A stretch of 64,000 nt of DNA, from contig SCPD01000002.1 in assembly GCA_005502925.1 (NCBI GenBank), forward strand, positions 620,001 through 684,000, given 5' to 3'. Shown here in pieces: positions 33,950 through 42,643 of the stretch; positions within the stretch are counted from its first letter, which is position 1, and each line of letters starts with the position of its first letter. The position numbers were made by a program, and so were the translations under genes. Below the pieces are notes generated by a model. That model had not been told where the DNA came from. It did not search any database and saw only the letters and a program-made list of their open reading frames with translations. Origin of the DNA: Rhizobiales bacterium Y(2018) (GTDB lineage Bacteria > Pseudomonadota > Alphaproteobacteria > Rhizobiales > Aestuariivirgaceae).

Positions 33950-35962
33950 TTATTCGCCGTTGCCGAACAGGCCTTTGAGCAGCTTCTGGCCTTGTTCTTC
34001 GATGGCATTGCCGGCCGCTTCGCCCGCCTGGTCATCGCCCAGCGCCTTGCCGATCTCGTCGGCGACCTTGCCTTTGACCTGCTGCTTGATGGCCTCGCCC
34101 TTTTCCTTGAGGCTCGCCGTCGTGCCCTCGCCGATGATCTTGCGCAGCGTGTCGTAGGCGGCCTGCGGATTGTCGAGGATGCCGGCGATGTCGGGATAGA
34201 TCTTCGGATTGACCCATTGTCCCTTGACGATGATCGGAACCGCGAGGCCGGCGAGATCGATATTTTGCGCCGCGGCCAGGGTCAGCGTCGGATTGACCTT
34301 GAGATTGAGGGTCTGGCGCGGCAGGTCGACCAGACCGCCGCCGCTCACCGAAAGGACCGGGCTGGTGAAATTGAGGTCGTTGGTCGTGGCGATGCCGTTC
34401 ACCACGGTGAAGCCGGCGCTGAGCGCATCGAAAGGCGTCTTCGCATCGGGCCCCTGGCGCCAGCCGGTCAGGATATTGGTGCCCACCGCTTTGACCATGG
34501 CCTCGATATCGATACCGCGCACCGCGCCATTGGCGAAGCTGAAGGACGCGGTGCCGTTGAGCGACGAAACGAGCTCCTGCTGCGAGCGGCCGCGGCCCGA
34601 GAGATTGAGCGAGGCGCCGGCGACGCCCTCGAAGCGGTTGAGCCCGGCATAGTCCTTGAGCAGCCGCAAGCCATCGAAGCCTTTCGCCTCGAGTGTCATC
34701 TGCACCGCCGGCATCTTGGCGGCGCCGTCGAGCACCAGGCGGCCTTTGGCCTTGCCGCCATAAAGCGCGATCTGGCCCAGCGTCGCATCGAGCTTGCCGT
34801 TCTTGAGCGTGGCGTCGATGGCGATCTTGCCGGTCGTAAGCGTGCGGTAGAGGAGCTTGTTGGCAGTGAGCTTGAGCTTGGCGTCGACCACGCCGAGCCC
34901 GGTAAAGGCGATCGGTGCCGCACTCCATCCCGTCTGGCCGGCCACGGCTTCGGGGGTTGCGTCTTGCGGCGGCAGATAGCGGTTCACATCGATCGTATCG
35001 AAAGCGAGAGTGGCGTTGACCTGGGGCCGTGTGCCGAGATTGAGCGCCACATCACCTTGCGCGGCGAGCCCGTCGAGCGTGATCTTGGCCTTTCTCAGTT
35101 TGAGGCTCTTGCCGGCGAAAGCGATCTGGCCGTTGATCTTGGCGGGGCCGAAGCCCGGCCCGTCCGGCACCTGGATCTTGGCCCAGCGGCCGAGCTCGCG
35201 CAGCGAGTTGGACGCCGCCGTGATGGTGCCGTCGAGGGCGAGACCATCCTGCATGGCGGCGAGGCCCGAAAAGGCGAAATCGAGCCGCTTGCTCTTGACC
35301 GCCAGCGACAAAGGCGAGCCGGCGGCGGCGAGTTCGGTGGGCGTCTTGGCCGAGAAAGCAAGGTCGATGTCGTCGCCGAGCGCCTTGAGCGATCCCTTGA
35401 CCGCGACCGGGCCGGTCAGCGAGCCCAGTGTGATGGTCAGGTCGACCTTCTCGGCCATGAAGGCCTTGCCGGAGCGCTCGTCGAGGAAGCGCACATCGCC
35501 ATCCTCGATGGTGACGGGTGCGATCGAGCCGGTCTGGATTCCGGGGCCGCCGCTTGTTTCTTCCGCATTGCCGGGCCTCGCCATGATCCAGTTCGGCCGG
35601 CCTTCGCCGTCGATGACCAGCGACAATTTCGGGCGGATGAGATGCAGTTCCTTGATGTCGAGCCGCCGGTCGAACAGCGAGGCGACCTCGACGCGGATGC
35701 GCATCTCGTCCATTTGCGCGACTTGGCCCTCATACATGCCAGGCGGGGTCGAAAGCCGCACATCCTTCAGCGTCACGGCGAAATCCGGCCAGAAGACGAG
35801 TCTGGGCGCTTCGCCGATGGTCAGCGTGCGGCCGGTCTCGGCCTTCACCGCCTGCTTGAGCTGGCCGGCAATGAAATCATGCGGAATGATGAAGGGGAGG
35901 GCGAGCACAGAAGCAACGAGAAGCGTAAGCAACGCGCCGCCGATGATTAGTATCCGCTTCAT
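33950..35962 (-). CDS. AsmA family outer-membrane biogenesis protein
   Basis: A 670-residue protein with one N-terminal membrane anchor (ILIIGGALLTLLVASVLALPFII) followed by a long beta-rich periplasmic part. The AsmA start FIAGQLKQAVKAETGRTLTIGEAP is visible, and the C-terminal AsmA_2-like region contains LNLSGRGRSQQELVSSLNGTASFSFANGAVRGIDIEAM, a well-conserved pattern. The end is Lys/Glu-rich and helical (SLKEKGEAIKQQVKGKV). AsmA-like proteins are bridge-type lipid transporters or outer membrane assembly factors. It is probably a housekeeping gene, downstream of a hypothetical gene on the same strand. Confidence 0.9.
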   Translation of the reverse strand: MKRILIIGGALLTLLVASVLALPFIIPHDFIAGQLKQAVKAETGRTLTIGEAPRLVFWPDFAVTLKDVRLSTPPGMYEGQVAQMDEMRIRVEVASLFDRRLDIKELHLIRPKLSLVIDGEGRPNWIMARPGNAEETSGGPGIQTGSIAPVTIEDGDVRFLDERSGKAFMAEKVDLTITLGSLTGPVAVKGSLKALGDDIDLAFSAKTPTELAAAGSPLSLAVKSKRLDFAFSGLAAMQDGLALDGTITAASNSLRELGRWAKIQVPDGPGFGPAKINGQIAFAGKSLKLRKAKITLDGLAAQGDVALNLGTRPQVNATLAFDTIDVNRYLPPQDATPEAVAGQTGWSAAPIAFTGLGVVDAKLKLTANKLLYRTLTTGKIAIDATLKNGKLDATLGQIALYGGKAKGRLVLDGAAKMPAVQMTLEAKGFDGLRLLKDYAGLNRFEGVAGASLNLSGRGRSQQELVSSLNGTASFSFANGAVRGIDIEAMVKAVGTNILTGWRQGPDAKTPFDALSAGFTVVNGIATTNDLNFTSPVLSVSGGGLVDLPRQTLNLKVNPTLTLAAAQNIDLAGLAVPIIVKGQWVNPKIYPDIAGILDNPQAAYDTLRKIIGEGTTASLKEKGEAIKQQVKGKVADEIGKALGDDQAGEAAGNAIEEQGQKLLKGLFGNGE

Positions 35963-36019
35963 GGGACCTCTCCCCAGGTAACGGAATGAGCGTAACTGAT
36001 TCGGTATACGAATCGTTAA

Positions 36020-36640
36020 CTAAGCCTTGTTTCTTGGAAGCGTCCCTTGCTGAGCGAAGGCCTTGCGCAGCCAGAGCACACCCGGCGCCGCCCAGTTGGG
36101 TTCCCGCCCGCAGACCAGGTCGAAAAAACCGACGGCGGTCTCGGGATCCTCATGGGTATTCTCGCGGAACGAGCTCCAGAAGCCCGGATCATCCGCCACC
36201 TCGGCCGGCATCGGCTCGTCATCGCCGAGTTCCTTGAGGATGGCGGCGGCGACCGACAGGCAGAAGCTCGTATAGGCATAACCTTCCGGCCAGCGTGCCA
36301 GCGGGTGGTCGATGCCGCCCGGTGGGACGGGGAGCTCTTCTTCCTTGCTCGCCTTGAGCGGTGCCGCGACGATGAGCTCGCGCAGCATGAGTCCCGCTGC
36401 ATAGATCACATAGTCGTTGCGGTTGACGCCGGCGAGATGCTTCGACTGGTCGAATTTCTGCCGCCAGCGCGCGAAGGCCTCGGCGAGCGCGGCATGATCG
36501 ACCTTGGCGGAAAGGCCGGTGCCCTTGAACAGGAGCTCGAGATTGCGCTGGAACGACCAGACGATGGTGCGGAAGCGCCGCGCCTCGTGGCTGAGATCGT
36601 CGACTTTCAGGACTTCCGGTTTGAGGGGGGTGAGCATCAT
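36020..36640 (-). CDS. Hypothetical protein co-transcribed with the SorC regulator
   Basis: A 206-residue soluble protein that I do not recognise. It is largely helical (FRTIVWSFQRNLELLFK, DHAALAEAFARWRQKFDQSKH, NDYVIYAAGLMLRELI), with a Trp-rich second half (PEGYAYTSFCLSVAAAILKEL, DPGFWSSFRENTHEDPETAVGFFDLV). No signal peptide. It starts 7 bases after the stop of the SorC-type regulator gene, so the two are one operon; a role in the same sugar system is possible. A counterpart hypothetical gene lies after the permeases at 41565, but I see no clear similarity between them. Confidence 0.7.
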   Translation of the reverse strand: MMLTPLKPEVLKVDDLSHEARRFRTIVWSFQRNLELLFKGTGLSAKVDHAALAEAFARWRQKFDQSKHLAGVNRNDYVIYAAGLMLRELIVAAPLKASKEEELPVPPGGIDHPLARWPEGYAYTSFCLSVAAAILKELGDDEPMPAEVADDPGFWSSFRENTHEDPETAVGFFDLVCGREPNWAAPGVLWLRKAFAQQGTLPRNKA

Positions 36641-36647
36641 GTCGCCG

Positions 36648-37637
36648 TCACGTCTTTCGGATCAGCAATTCGCGGGCGGTGGCTTCATTGGTGATCAGCA
36701 CATTGCAGTCGACCAGCCGGATCGCACCCAGCAGCGAGTCGACCTTTTCGTTGCCGCCCGAGGCGATCATGCGTTTGGGCACGTCGCGCAGCTGGTCGAT
36801 GGGGATCGACATCACCCGCTTGTTGAGCGGATGATCGACCAGCCGGCCTTCACGGTCATAGAAATTGAACAGGATGTCGCCGACGGCGCCGAGCCTGATC
36901 AGGCTCGTCCGGTCCTCGTCGGAAAGGAAGTCGAAGCGGAAGGCGGTCGAATCGGGCGCCATGGTGCCGACGCTCAGTATCGCCAGATCGAGCCTCTCGG
37001 CGCGGCGCAGCACGTCGCGCAGGCCGCATTTCTCGATCAGCGTCTCCTTGGTCTCGGGTGAATCGACCACGGCCGGCGCGGTGAGGAGATAGCAGTCGGC
37101 GCCCACCATGCGGGCGACCTGCCAGGCGAATTCCGACGGATTATAGCGGCGCGCCTGCACGATGCCGCCGAGCAGCGAGATCACCTGCACATTTTCAAGC
37201 TCGCGCGGGGCCAGCGTCTGCAGCGATTCATAAAGCGTGGCACCCCAGCCGACGCCGATCGACATGTCGTCGGTCAGATTGTCGGTGATATACATGCCGG
37301 CGGCGACGCCGATCGCCTTGGTGGTGAGGGCCGGATTGGACGGCTCGGGCACCACCATCGCCTCCTTGAAGCCGAAGGCCTGCTTGAGCTGGCCCTCGAG
37401 CTCGAGGCAATCGGCGACATCGCCCTCGATCCAGATCTTCACCTCGCGCTGGCGAATGGCTTCATTGATGTTGCGCACCACGGTGACGCGCCCGATGCCG
37501 AGCCGGTCGGCGATCTCGTTCTGGGTCAGGCCCTCGACATAATACATCCAGGCGATGCGCATGCGGTTGCGCGCCACGCGCCCCGGGCTCGCTTCGGCGG
37601 CGGACTTGCCTCTTCTTGTGGGTGTCTTCTCGAGCAT
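36648..37637 (-). CDS. SorC/DeoR-type sugar-binding transcriptional regulator (cluster 2)
   Basis: A 329-residue regulator of the SorC family. The N-terminal helix-turn-helix reads RIAWMYYVEGLTQNEIADRLGIGRVTVVRNINEAI. The rest is the sugar-phosphate-binding domain of the NagB-like fold (IGVGWGATLYESLQTL, LLGGIVQARRYNP, ASGGNEKVDSLLGAIR). Members bind a phosphorylated sugar and control adjacent uptake and catabolic genes, as repressor or activator. It is divergent from the binding-protein gene at 38042, with a 400-base control region that holds several inverted repeats. It is the likely master regulator of cluster 2. Confidence 0.9.
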   Translation of the reverse strand: MLEKTPTRRGKSAAEASPGRVARNRMRIAWMYYVEGLTQNEIADRLGIGRVTVVRNINEAIRQREVKIWIEGDVADCLELEGQLKQAFGFKEAMVVPEPSNPALTTKAIGVAAGMYITDNLTDDMSIGVGWGATLYESLQTLAPRELENVQVISLLGGIVQARRYNPSEFAWQVARMVGADCYLLTAPAVVDSPETKETLIEKCGLRDVLRRAERLDLAILSVGTMAPDSTAFRFDFLSDEDRTSLIRLGAVGDILFNFYDREGRLVDHPLNKRVMSIPIDQLRDVPKRMIASGGNEKVDSLLGAIRLVDCNVLITNEATARELLIRKT

Positions 37638-37716
37638 TCTGGCCTGTCGCTTTTCCTCGCTGGGAATAGCCTACCATAAAGTATCCGTCTCGGCTTTATG
37701 TTCACTTCAATGAGGA

Positions 37717-37749
37717 TACATATTGTGATCTTAGTATACGATTGTATCT
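37717..37749 (+). promoter_or_regulatory. Shared cluster 2 element, copy 1
   Basis: TACATATTG (37717-37725) and GTATCT (37744-37749) separated by 18 bases. The same two blocks with identical spacing occur at 43892-43924 before the oxidoreductase gene. Read as a promoter, TTGTGA at 37723 and TATCTC at 37745 are spaced 16 bases. Confidence 0.5.
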
Positions 37750-37815
37750 CATAATTGTCCAATTCTGAGCCTGTTTGAGGGAAGGGAGAGGTAGAATTCT
37801 TTTGGATATCGCGCA

Positions 37816-37838
37816 TTCATGCTGCAAAGCAGCATGAA
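37816..37838. repeat. Perfect 10-base inverted repeat with 3-base spacer
   Basis: TTCATGCTGC and GCAGCATGAA around AAA, 23 bases in total with no mismatch. It may be an operator for a dimeric regulator or, if transcribed, a stable leader hairpin. It lies about 200 bases before the binding-protein gene. Confidence 0.55.
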
Positions 37839-37947
37839 ATTTGTGCCGAATGAATTGCGAAACATTTGCATTCACAATTGCAGTTTAGTACTCTCACGTT
37901 CAATCGAAGAATAAACGCCGTCATCGAACGGTAAATGGGAGGAGCCT

Positions 37948-38037
37948 GTGCCATCAGCCAGCATTGTCTTGCCGCTCATCCCCAAAAGCTCGTGCCGTCA
38001 AGCCGGCCTGATCAGGCCATTTCCAGGGAGGAGATAG
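37948..38037 (+). CDS. Possible 29-residue leader peptide
   Basis: A GTG at 37948 lies 5 bases after a strong RBS (GGGAGG). It opens a frame beginning PSASIVLPLIPKSS that stops at 38035-38037, just before the binding-protein start. An overlapping alternative frame starts at ATG 37935 and ends in TGATG with the same gene, but it lacks an RBS. Either may be fortuitous. Confidence 0.25.
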   Translation: MPSASIVLPLIPKSSCRQAGLIRPFPGRR

Positions 38038-38041
38038 AGTG

Positions 38042-39619
38042 ATGTTGCATAAACCATCGGGCCGCCTGTCGCGCCGGTCCTTGCTGAAATCGGCCACCGC
38101 ATTCGGTGCCGCCGGCCTCGTGGGCGCCGGTGGCGTCAGTCTTTTCAATGTGCGGCGCAGCCTTGCCGCCGAGCTGCCGGACCCGGCGAGCGTGCTCGCC
38201 AGGATCAATGTCGGCAATTACGTGAAGAAGGACTATCGCGATCTCTACAAGCTCGCCGATGACGAGCAACTGTGGGATCCCGCCAAGGACTGGATCCGTA
38301 CCGTCGACTGGGAGCAGGTGCGCAAGGAATTCGCCGGCAAGACGGTCAAATTCGCGATCGGCGCGGCCGATGCCGAATCCGCCGCCGATGGCCTCAAGCC
38401 GTTCCAGGAATTGTCCGGCATGACGGTCGAGCTGGTGCCGATCCCGGACGACTCGCTCTATGACAAGGTTGTCGCCGAATTCATTTCCGGCAATGCCAGC
38501 TTCGATGCGCTGCAGTTCTTCTCACCCTGGCTCGGCGATTTCGCAGCACCTGGCTTCCTCGCCAAGCTCGACGACTATGCCGCCAAGTGGAAGCTCCCGA
38601 TCGACGACTTCTACGACACCTACAAGCTTAATTACGGCATGTGGGGCGGCAAAGGTCTTTATGGCATTCCCTTCGACTGCGACATCCAGCAGGTTCATGT
38701 CCGCGCCAAATACTTCAAGGAAGTGACGGGCGGCGATGTCGACGCGAAGAGCACCATCAAGACCTATGACGATCTGATCCGCTTCTCGGCCGAGTTGAAC
38801 AAGACCGATAAGGGCGTCGCCGGCGTCGGCTTCATGGCGGCGCGTGGCTTCTGGTCGACCTATACCTGGGAGCATCTCGCCGCCCAGTTCGGCGTCGATC
38901 TCTTCAACGACAAATGGGAGCCGGTCTTCAATTCCGATGCCGGCGTCAAGGCGATCGAGACCATCCTGGCGCTGCAGAAGAACGCGCCGGCTGGTGTCGC
39001 CGGTTGGGGCTGGGGCGAGAACCGCGCCGCCTGGCTCGGCGGCCAGCTCGCCAGCAACATCTCCTGGCAGGATTCCGGCACCCAGGCGACGCGCCCCGAT
39101 CAGAGCAAGATCGTCGGCGACGTGATTACCATCTATGAGCCGCGCGTCGACGGTGGCCGTTTCGCGCCGCCCAATATCGCCGGCTCGACCTCGGTCGTCA
39201 CGGCCTCGTCGAAGAATCCGGAGGGCGCCTTCCTGATGCTGGCCTTCCTCACCACCGCCTCAATCATGGCGATGAACGAGGCCAATGCCAATGGCGTGGC
39301 GCCGGGCTACCGCTCGGTCCTCACCAATCCCAATCTGCGCAAGGTCTCGCAGCCCGCCGAAGTGTGGTCGACCGAGCTCGATTATGCCTGGTGCGCGCCG
39401 CGTCTGCCCGGCATGTTCGAGATGGAGCAGGCACTCGGCAACGAGATCAACAAGGCGGTCGTCGGCCAGTCGACGCCCAAGGAAGCCCTCGATGCCGGCG
39501 CCAAGGCCTGGCGCGAGATCATGGACAAGAACGGCTTCTATTCCGGAACGCCGCCCATGGATTTCGCCGCGGTGGCCGATGCCACCTGGGTCGGCAAGGG
39601 CAAGACGCCGCCAGTGTGA
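38042..39619 (+). CDS. Sugar ABC transporter substrate-binding protein (cluster 2)
   Basis: A 525-residue family 1 solute-binding protein with a twin-arginine signal (RLSRRSLLKSATAFGAAG) and cleavage near SLAA-EL. The mature part shows a two-lobe binder pattern (VKFAIGAADAESAADGLKPFQEL, then YGIPFDCDIQQVHVRAKYF and DSGTQATRP). It is large for the family, as is the cluster 1 binder, but the two are not close relatives by eye. GGGAGGAG precedes both a GTG at 38039 and the ATG used here. It begins the cluster 2 transporter operon. Ligand unknown. Confidence 0.9.
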   Translation: MLHKPSGRLSRRSLLKSATAFGAAGLVGAGGVSLFNVRRSLAAELPDPASVLARINVGNYVKKDYRDLYKLADDEQLWDPAKDWIRTVDWEQVRKEFAGKTVKFAIGAADAESAADGLKPFQELSGMTVELVPIPDDSLYDKVVAEFISGNASFDALQFFSPWLGDFAAPGFLAKLDDYAAKWKLPIDDFYDTYKLNYGMWGGKGLYGIPFDCDIQQVHVRAKYFKEVTGGDVDAKSTIKTYDDLIRFSAELNKTDKGVAGVGFMAARGFWSTYTWEHLAAQFGVDLFNDKWEPVFNSDAGVKAIETILALQKNAPAGVAGWGWGENRAAWLGGQLASNISWQDSGTQATRPDQSKIVGDVITIYEPRVDGGRFAPPNIAGSTSVVTASSKNPEGAFLMLAFLTTASIMAMNEANANGVAPGYRSVLTNPNLRKVSQPAEVWSTELDYAWCAPRLPGMFEMEQALGNEINKAVVGQSTPKEALDAGAKAWREIMDKNGFYSGTPPMDFAAVADATWVGKGKTPPV

Positions 39620-39629
39620 TAGGTTCAGC

Positions 39630-39748
39630 CCATCACCCTCACCCTGAGGTGGCCGCGAAGCGGCCCTCGAAGGGTTGGTGCAGTGGACTCGCTCTATCCT
39701 GAGGGATGCTTCGAGGCTCGCTTCGCTCGCACCTCAGCATGAGGGTAT
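39630..39748. repeat. Intergenic palindromic repeat inside the transporter operon
   Basis: The arms CCTCGAAG and CTTCGAGG, and CCCTGAGGTG facing CACCTCAG with a nearby GAGGG, define an imperfect long palindrome of about 120 bases. This resembles a repeat common in alphaproteobacterial genomes. It lies between the binding-protein and permease genes and would form a large hairpin in the mRNA, which may help set their relative expression. Confidence 0.65.
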
Positions 39749-39771
39749 TTGAAGAGAGTATTTGAGAAGTA

Positions 39772-40707
39772 ATGGCTGAAGCCATCGCAGCAAATCCGGG
39801 ACGGGCGGCGCGAGTCGCCCGTTCTCCTCTGAAGCGCCGCCGCAGCCCGTTGCAGCGCAAAGCCTTCCCCTATCTGCTCGTAGCACCAGCGGTGATCTAT
39901 CTTCTCGGCATCACCTTCTATCCCGGCCTTTATGCGATCTATCAGAGCCTGTTCCGGGTGAAGTTCAACAGCTGGACCTTCATCGGGCTCGACAATTATT
40001 CAAAGCTCCTGGGCGACAATGAATTCTGGGCCAGCCTGTGGAACACCTTCCTCATGGGCTCGGGCGCACTCCTCATCGAATTCGTCATCGCTTTGACGCT
40101 CGCGGCCTTCGCCTATCGCGATCCCTTCATCAGGAGCTGGCGCATCCTGTTCCTGCTGCCGATGCTGTTCATGCCCTCGGCCGTCTCCTTCCTGTGGAAG
40201 CTCGCCTTCAATGACGGCCGCGTCGTATCGGATATTCTGATGCGCATCGGCTTCATCGATCGGCCGCTCGATTTCTTAGGGGATATCTGGCTCGCCCGGC
40301 TCTCCCTCATCATCACCGATGTCTGGCAGTGGACGCCGTTCCTGTTTGTGATCTTCGTCGCCGCACTTCAGGGGCAGGATGCCGAGATCGAGGAGGCGGC
40401 GCGCCTCGACGGCGCCCGCTGGTCGCAGATTTTCTGGAACATCTCGCTGCCGATGCTCAAGCCCATCATCGCGGTGGCGCTGGTGCTGCGCGGCATCGAC
40501 ATCGTGACGATGTTCACTTCGATCTTCATCATCACCGGCGGCACGCCGGGCGGCGCCACCGAGACGATGAGCTATTTCATCTATCGCACCGGCTTCAAGC
40601 GCTTCGACTTCGGCTATGCCTCTGCCGCGTCCGTGCTGCTATTGGCGCTCACCGTAATCATCGCCCAGACTTTCGTGAAGCGGTTCTTCCGCTCAGGCAG
40701 GGATTAG
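39772..40707 (+). CDS. Sugar ABC transporter permease 1 (cluster 2)
   Basis: A 311-residue MalF/UgpA-type inner-membrane permease with six helices, beginning FPYLLVAPAVIYLLGITFYPGL. The EAA motif is EEAARLDGARWSQIF followed by LPMLKPII. The N-terminal 28 residues are basic and cytoplasmic. It follows the binding-protein gene across a palindromic repeat and precedes the second permease gene by 3 bases. Confidence 0.9.
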   Translation: MAEAIAANPGRAARVARSPLKRRRSPLQRKAFPYLLVAPAVIYLLGITFYPGLYAIYQSLFRVKFNSWTFIGLDNYSKLLGDNEFWASLWNTFLMGSGALLIEFVIALTLAAFAYRDPFIRSWRILFLLPMLFMPSAVSFLWKLAFNDGRVVSDILMRIGFIDRPLDFLGDIWLARLSLIITDVWQWTPFLFVIFVAALQGQDAEIEEAARLDGARWSQIFWNISLPMLKPIIAVALVLRGIDIVTMFTSIFIITGGTPGGATETMSYFIYRTGFKRFDFGYASAASVLLLALTVIIAQTFVKRFFRSGRD

Positions 40708-40710
40708 GCC

Positions 40711-41556
40711 ATGTCAAGACGCCGCAAATCAGGCAAGGCCGGATCACTGGCGCTGCGCTATCTCGTGCTCGGCTCCTGGGCGCTGTTCTGCGTCGTGCCG
40801 ATCATCTGGTTCCTCACCATTGGTCTTCGCCCGCGCACCGAGATCGTGCTGCCGCAGCCGCTCTATCTGCCGACCTTCACGCTCGATGCCTGGAACATGA
40901 TCTGGTCGTCCTGGCCGATGGGCAGCTATTTGCGCAACTCGCTCATCGCGATTTTCGGCAGCGTCATCATCGACCTCCTGCTCGCCATTCCCGCCGCCTA
41001 TTCGCTGGCGCGCTACAAATACCGGTTCCGCGAGGATATCGGCTTCTACATCCTCTCCACCCGCATGATGGCGCCGGCCGTCGTCGCCATTCCGATCTTT
41101 TTCCTGTTCAAGACCTTCGGCCTGCTCGATTCGGTCTGGGCGCTGATGCTGATCTATGCGGCGATGAATCTGTCGCTCGTCACCTGGATCGTGCGCTCTT
41201 ACATGCTCGACATTCCGCCCGAGATCGAGGACGCGGCGCGCACCGACGGCGCCTCGGATCTGCGCATCCTGGTGTCGATCATTGTGCCCATGTGCCTGCC
41301 GGGCATCATCACCGCCGGCGTCATCGCGGTGATCTTCGCCATCAACGAGTTCCTGTTCACGCTGCTCATCGCCTCGACGCAGAACGCCTATACGCTGTCG
41401 GTCGCTCTCGCCAACTTTACCGGCGGGTCGGATGGCATCATATATAATGCCATCGCCATGGTCGCCTTCATCGCCTTCGTGCCGGTGCTGCTTCTGGTTG
41501 TGGCGATCCAGAAGCACCTCTCGCGCGGCTTGACGATGGGGGCCGTAAAGGGCTGA
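40711..41556 (+). CDS. Sugar ABC transporter permease 2 (cluster 2)
   Basis: A 281-residue MalG/UgpE-type permease. First helix YLVLGSWALFCVVPIIWFL; EAA motif EIEDAARTDGASDLRILVSII; C-terminal hallmark LTMGAVKG. Together with the preceding permease it forms the channel. The ATPase for this importer is most likely the one encoded on the opposite strand at 42644-43693, since no ATPase gene follows directly. Confidence 0.9.
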   Translation: MSRRRKSGKAGSLALRYLVLGSWALFCVVPIIWFLTIGLRPRTEIVLPQPLYLPTFTLDAWNMIWSSWPMGSYLRNSLIAIFGSVIIDLLLAIPAAYSLARYKYRFREDIGFYILSTRMMAPAVVAIPIFFLFKTFGLLDSVWALMLIYAAMNLSLVTWIVRSYMLDIPPEIEDAARTDGASDLRILVSIIVPMCLPGIITAGVIAVIFAINEFLFTLLIASTQNAYTLSVALANFTGGSDGIIYNAIAMVAFIAFVPVLLLVVAIQKHLSRGLTMGAVKG

Positions 41557-41564
41557 ATGGGCCT

Positions 41565-42392
41565 ATGACAACTGCTTCGCGCCATCAGGACACCCTTGCC
41601 TCGCATGCCGTCTGCGTTGCCGCTGGGGCACGCGACAGCCTGCGCACGGCGCAATTCTTCATGCGGGTGCTGTCGGGGGCCGAATATTGGGGCCATCCGC
41701 TGGAACGGGCGCCGTCGGGACCCGCCCGCCCGCCGGTCGAGATACGGCCCGGCGGTTACCTGCTCGCCGCCTTGGTATCGCGGCTGGCGCGCATCGCCGA
41801 CCGGTTGACGACCTGGTCGGTCAATCTGTCGATCACGCTTTTCGCGCCCGAATGGCGCAAGCTGCCCTCGCCCTTCACCCATGGCATCATGAACGAAGTG
41901 GCGGCCGCCATCCGCGCCGACAGTTTCCTCGTCAACCCGCTGTTCAATGCTTACTTTTACCGCGCCACCATTCACATCCTCAGGCGCTACCGCACGCCGC
42001 CCTTCCTGGTGCTCGAGCATCGCGTCGATGCGGCGCGCCGCACCTTGCTCGCCGATATCGGCGCCGGACTGAACGGCTCGGAGCCCGATTTTCTCGCCCA
42101 CGCCATCATGGCGCTTGTCGATGTGGCGCCGATCGCGCGGGCCGGCAAGCCGAGAGACGCTTCCGTCATCGCCCGTGGCGACGACCAGAATCTCACCGTC
42201 TATGCCATTGCCTGCGTGGCGCTCCTCTTCGCCGAACAGGGCAAGCCCGCCGAGGAACTTGACGAGGATCAGTTCTTCGCCATTGTCGGCGCGTTGATCG
42301 CGCCGCGTCTGCCCACGATCGCCAGCCTCGTCGCCAAGCGCGACATCGCCGGCCTCGCCGCCGAGCTCACCGAAATCCGTGGGATGTATTGA
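41565..42392 (+). CDS. Hypothetical protein following the permeases
   Basis: A 275-residue protein that I do not recognise. It has no signal peptide. Its middle is helical and aromatic (LLAALVSRLARIADRLTTWSVNLSITLFAP, FLVNPLFNAYFYRATIHILRRYR), and the end is acidic (EELDEDQFFAIVGALI). It starts 8 bases after the permease stop, so it is in the transporter operon. A possible role in transport or in handling the imported sugar is inferred from position alone. Confidence 0.7.
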   Translation: MTTASRHQDTLASHAVCVAAGARDSLRTAQFFMRVLSGAEYWGHPLERAPSGPARPPVEIRPGGYLLAALVSRLARIADRLTTWSVNLSITLFAPEWRKLPSPFTHGIMNEVAAAIRADSFLVNPLFNAYFYRATIHILRRYRTPPFLVLEHRVDAARRTLLADIGAGLNGSEPDFLAHAIMALVDVAPIARAGKPRDASVIARGDDQNLTVYAIACVALLFAEQGKPAEELDEDQFFAIVGALIAPRLPTIASLVAKRDIAGLAAELTEIRGMY

Positions 42393-42400
42393 CGCTTGTC

Positions 42401-42631
42401 ATGCGCGCGACCGTAGACGCCAGAGGACGGGTCACAATTCCAAAGGTGACGCGCGAATGTTTGGGCGTTGTTCCAGGCGACAGGGTCGATTTTGGGATCG
42501 CGGCAGACGGGGCCGTTGTATTGGCGAAGGCTCGGCCCGAGCGGCAAATCGGTCGCTTCGCAAAGTTGCGTGGTCATGCGGGTAAGGGGCTTTCGACCGA
42601 CGCCATCATGGCGCTCACCCGCGGCAAGTGA
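42401..42631 (+). CDS. AbrB/SpoVT-type DNA-binding protein, MazE-like
   Basis: A 76-residue protein with the swapped-hairpin AbrB fold: MRATVDARGRVTIPKVTREC, then VPGDRVDFGIAADGAVVLAKA. The rest is a short basic tail. Such proteins are usually antitoxins or transition regulators. No toxin gene of PemK, MazF or PIN type follows; the next gene is an ABC ATPase on the other strand. The ATG used lacks a good RBS. A TTG four codons earlier overlaps the stop of the preceding gene and would be coupled to it. Confidence 0.75.
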   Translation: MRATVDARGRVTIPKVTRECLGVVPGDRVDFGIAADGAVVLAKARPERQIGRFAKLRGHAGKGLSTDAIMALTRGK

Positions 42632-42643
42632 GTTGCCGGCTTC

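Larger units (their letters stand above)
37638..38041. promoter_or_regulatory. Divergent control region of cluster 2
   Basis: About 400 AT-rich bases between the SorC and binding-protein genes. Near-perfect arms ATGAGGATACA (37710-37720) and TGTATCTCAT (37743-37752) face each other. GTATCC at 37681 also mirrors GGATAC at 37714. A TTGC-rich block lies near 37855-37885. Together with the shared block and the palindrome listed separately, these are candidate SorC operators. Confidence 0.5.

Noticed and set aside
33992-35950. Plus-strand frame of 652 codons opposite the AsmA gene
   Set aside because: Shadow frame; the AsmA gene on the minus strand has anchor, motifs and normal length.
42401-42631. 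Complete toxin-antitoxin pair
   Set aside because: No toxin-like frame is seen on either side.
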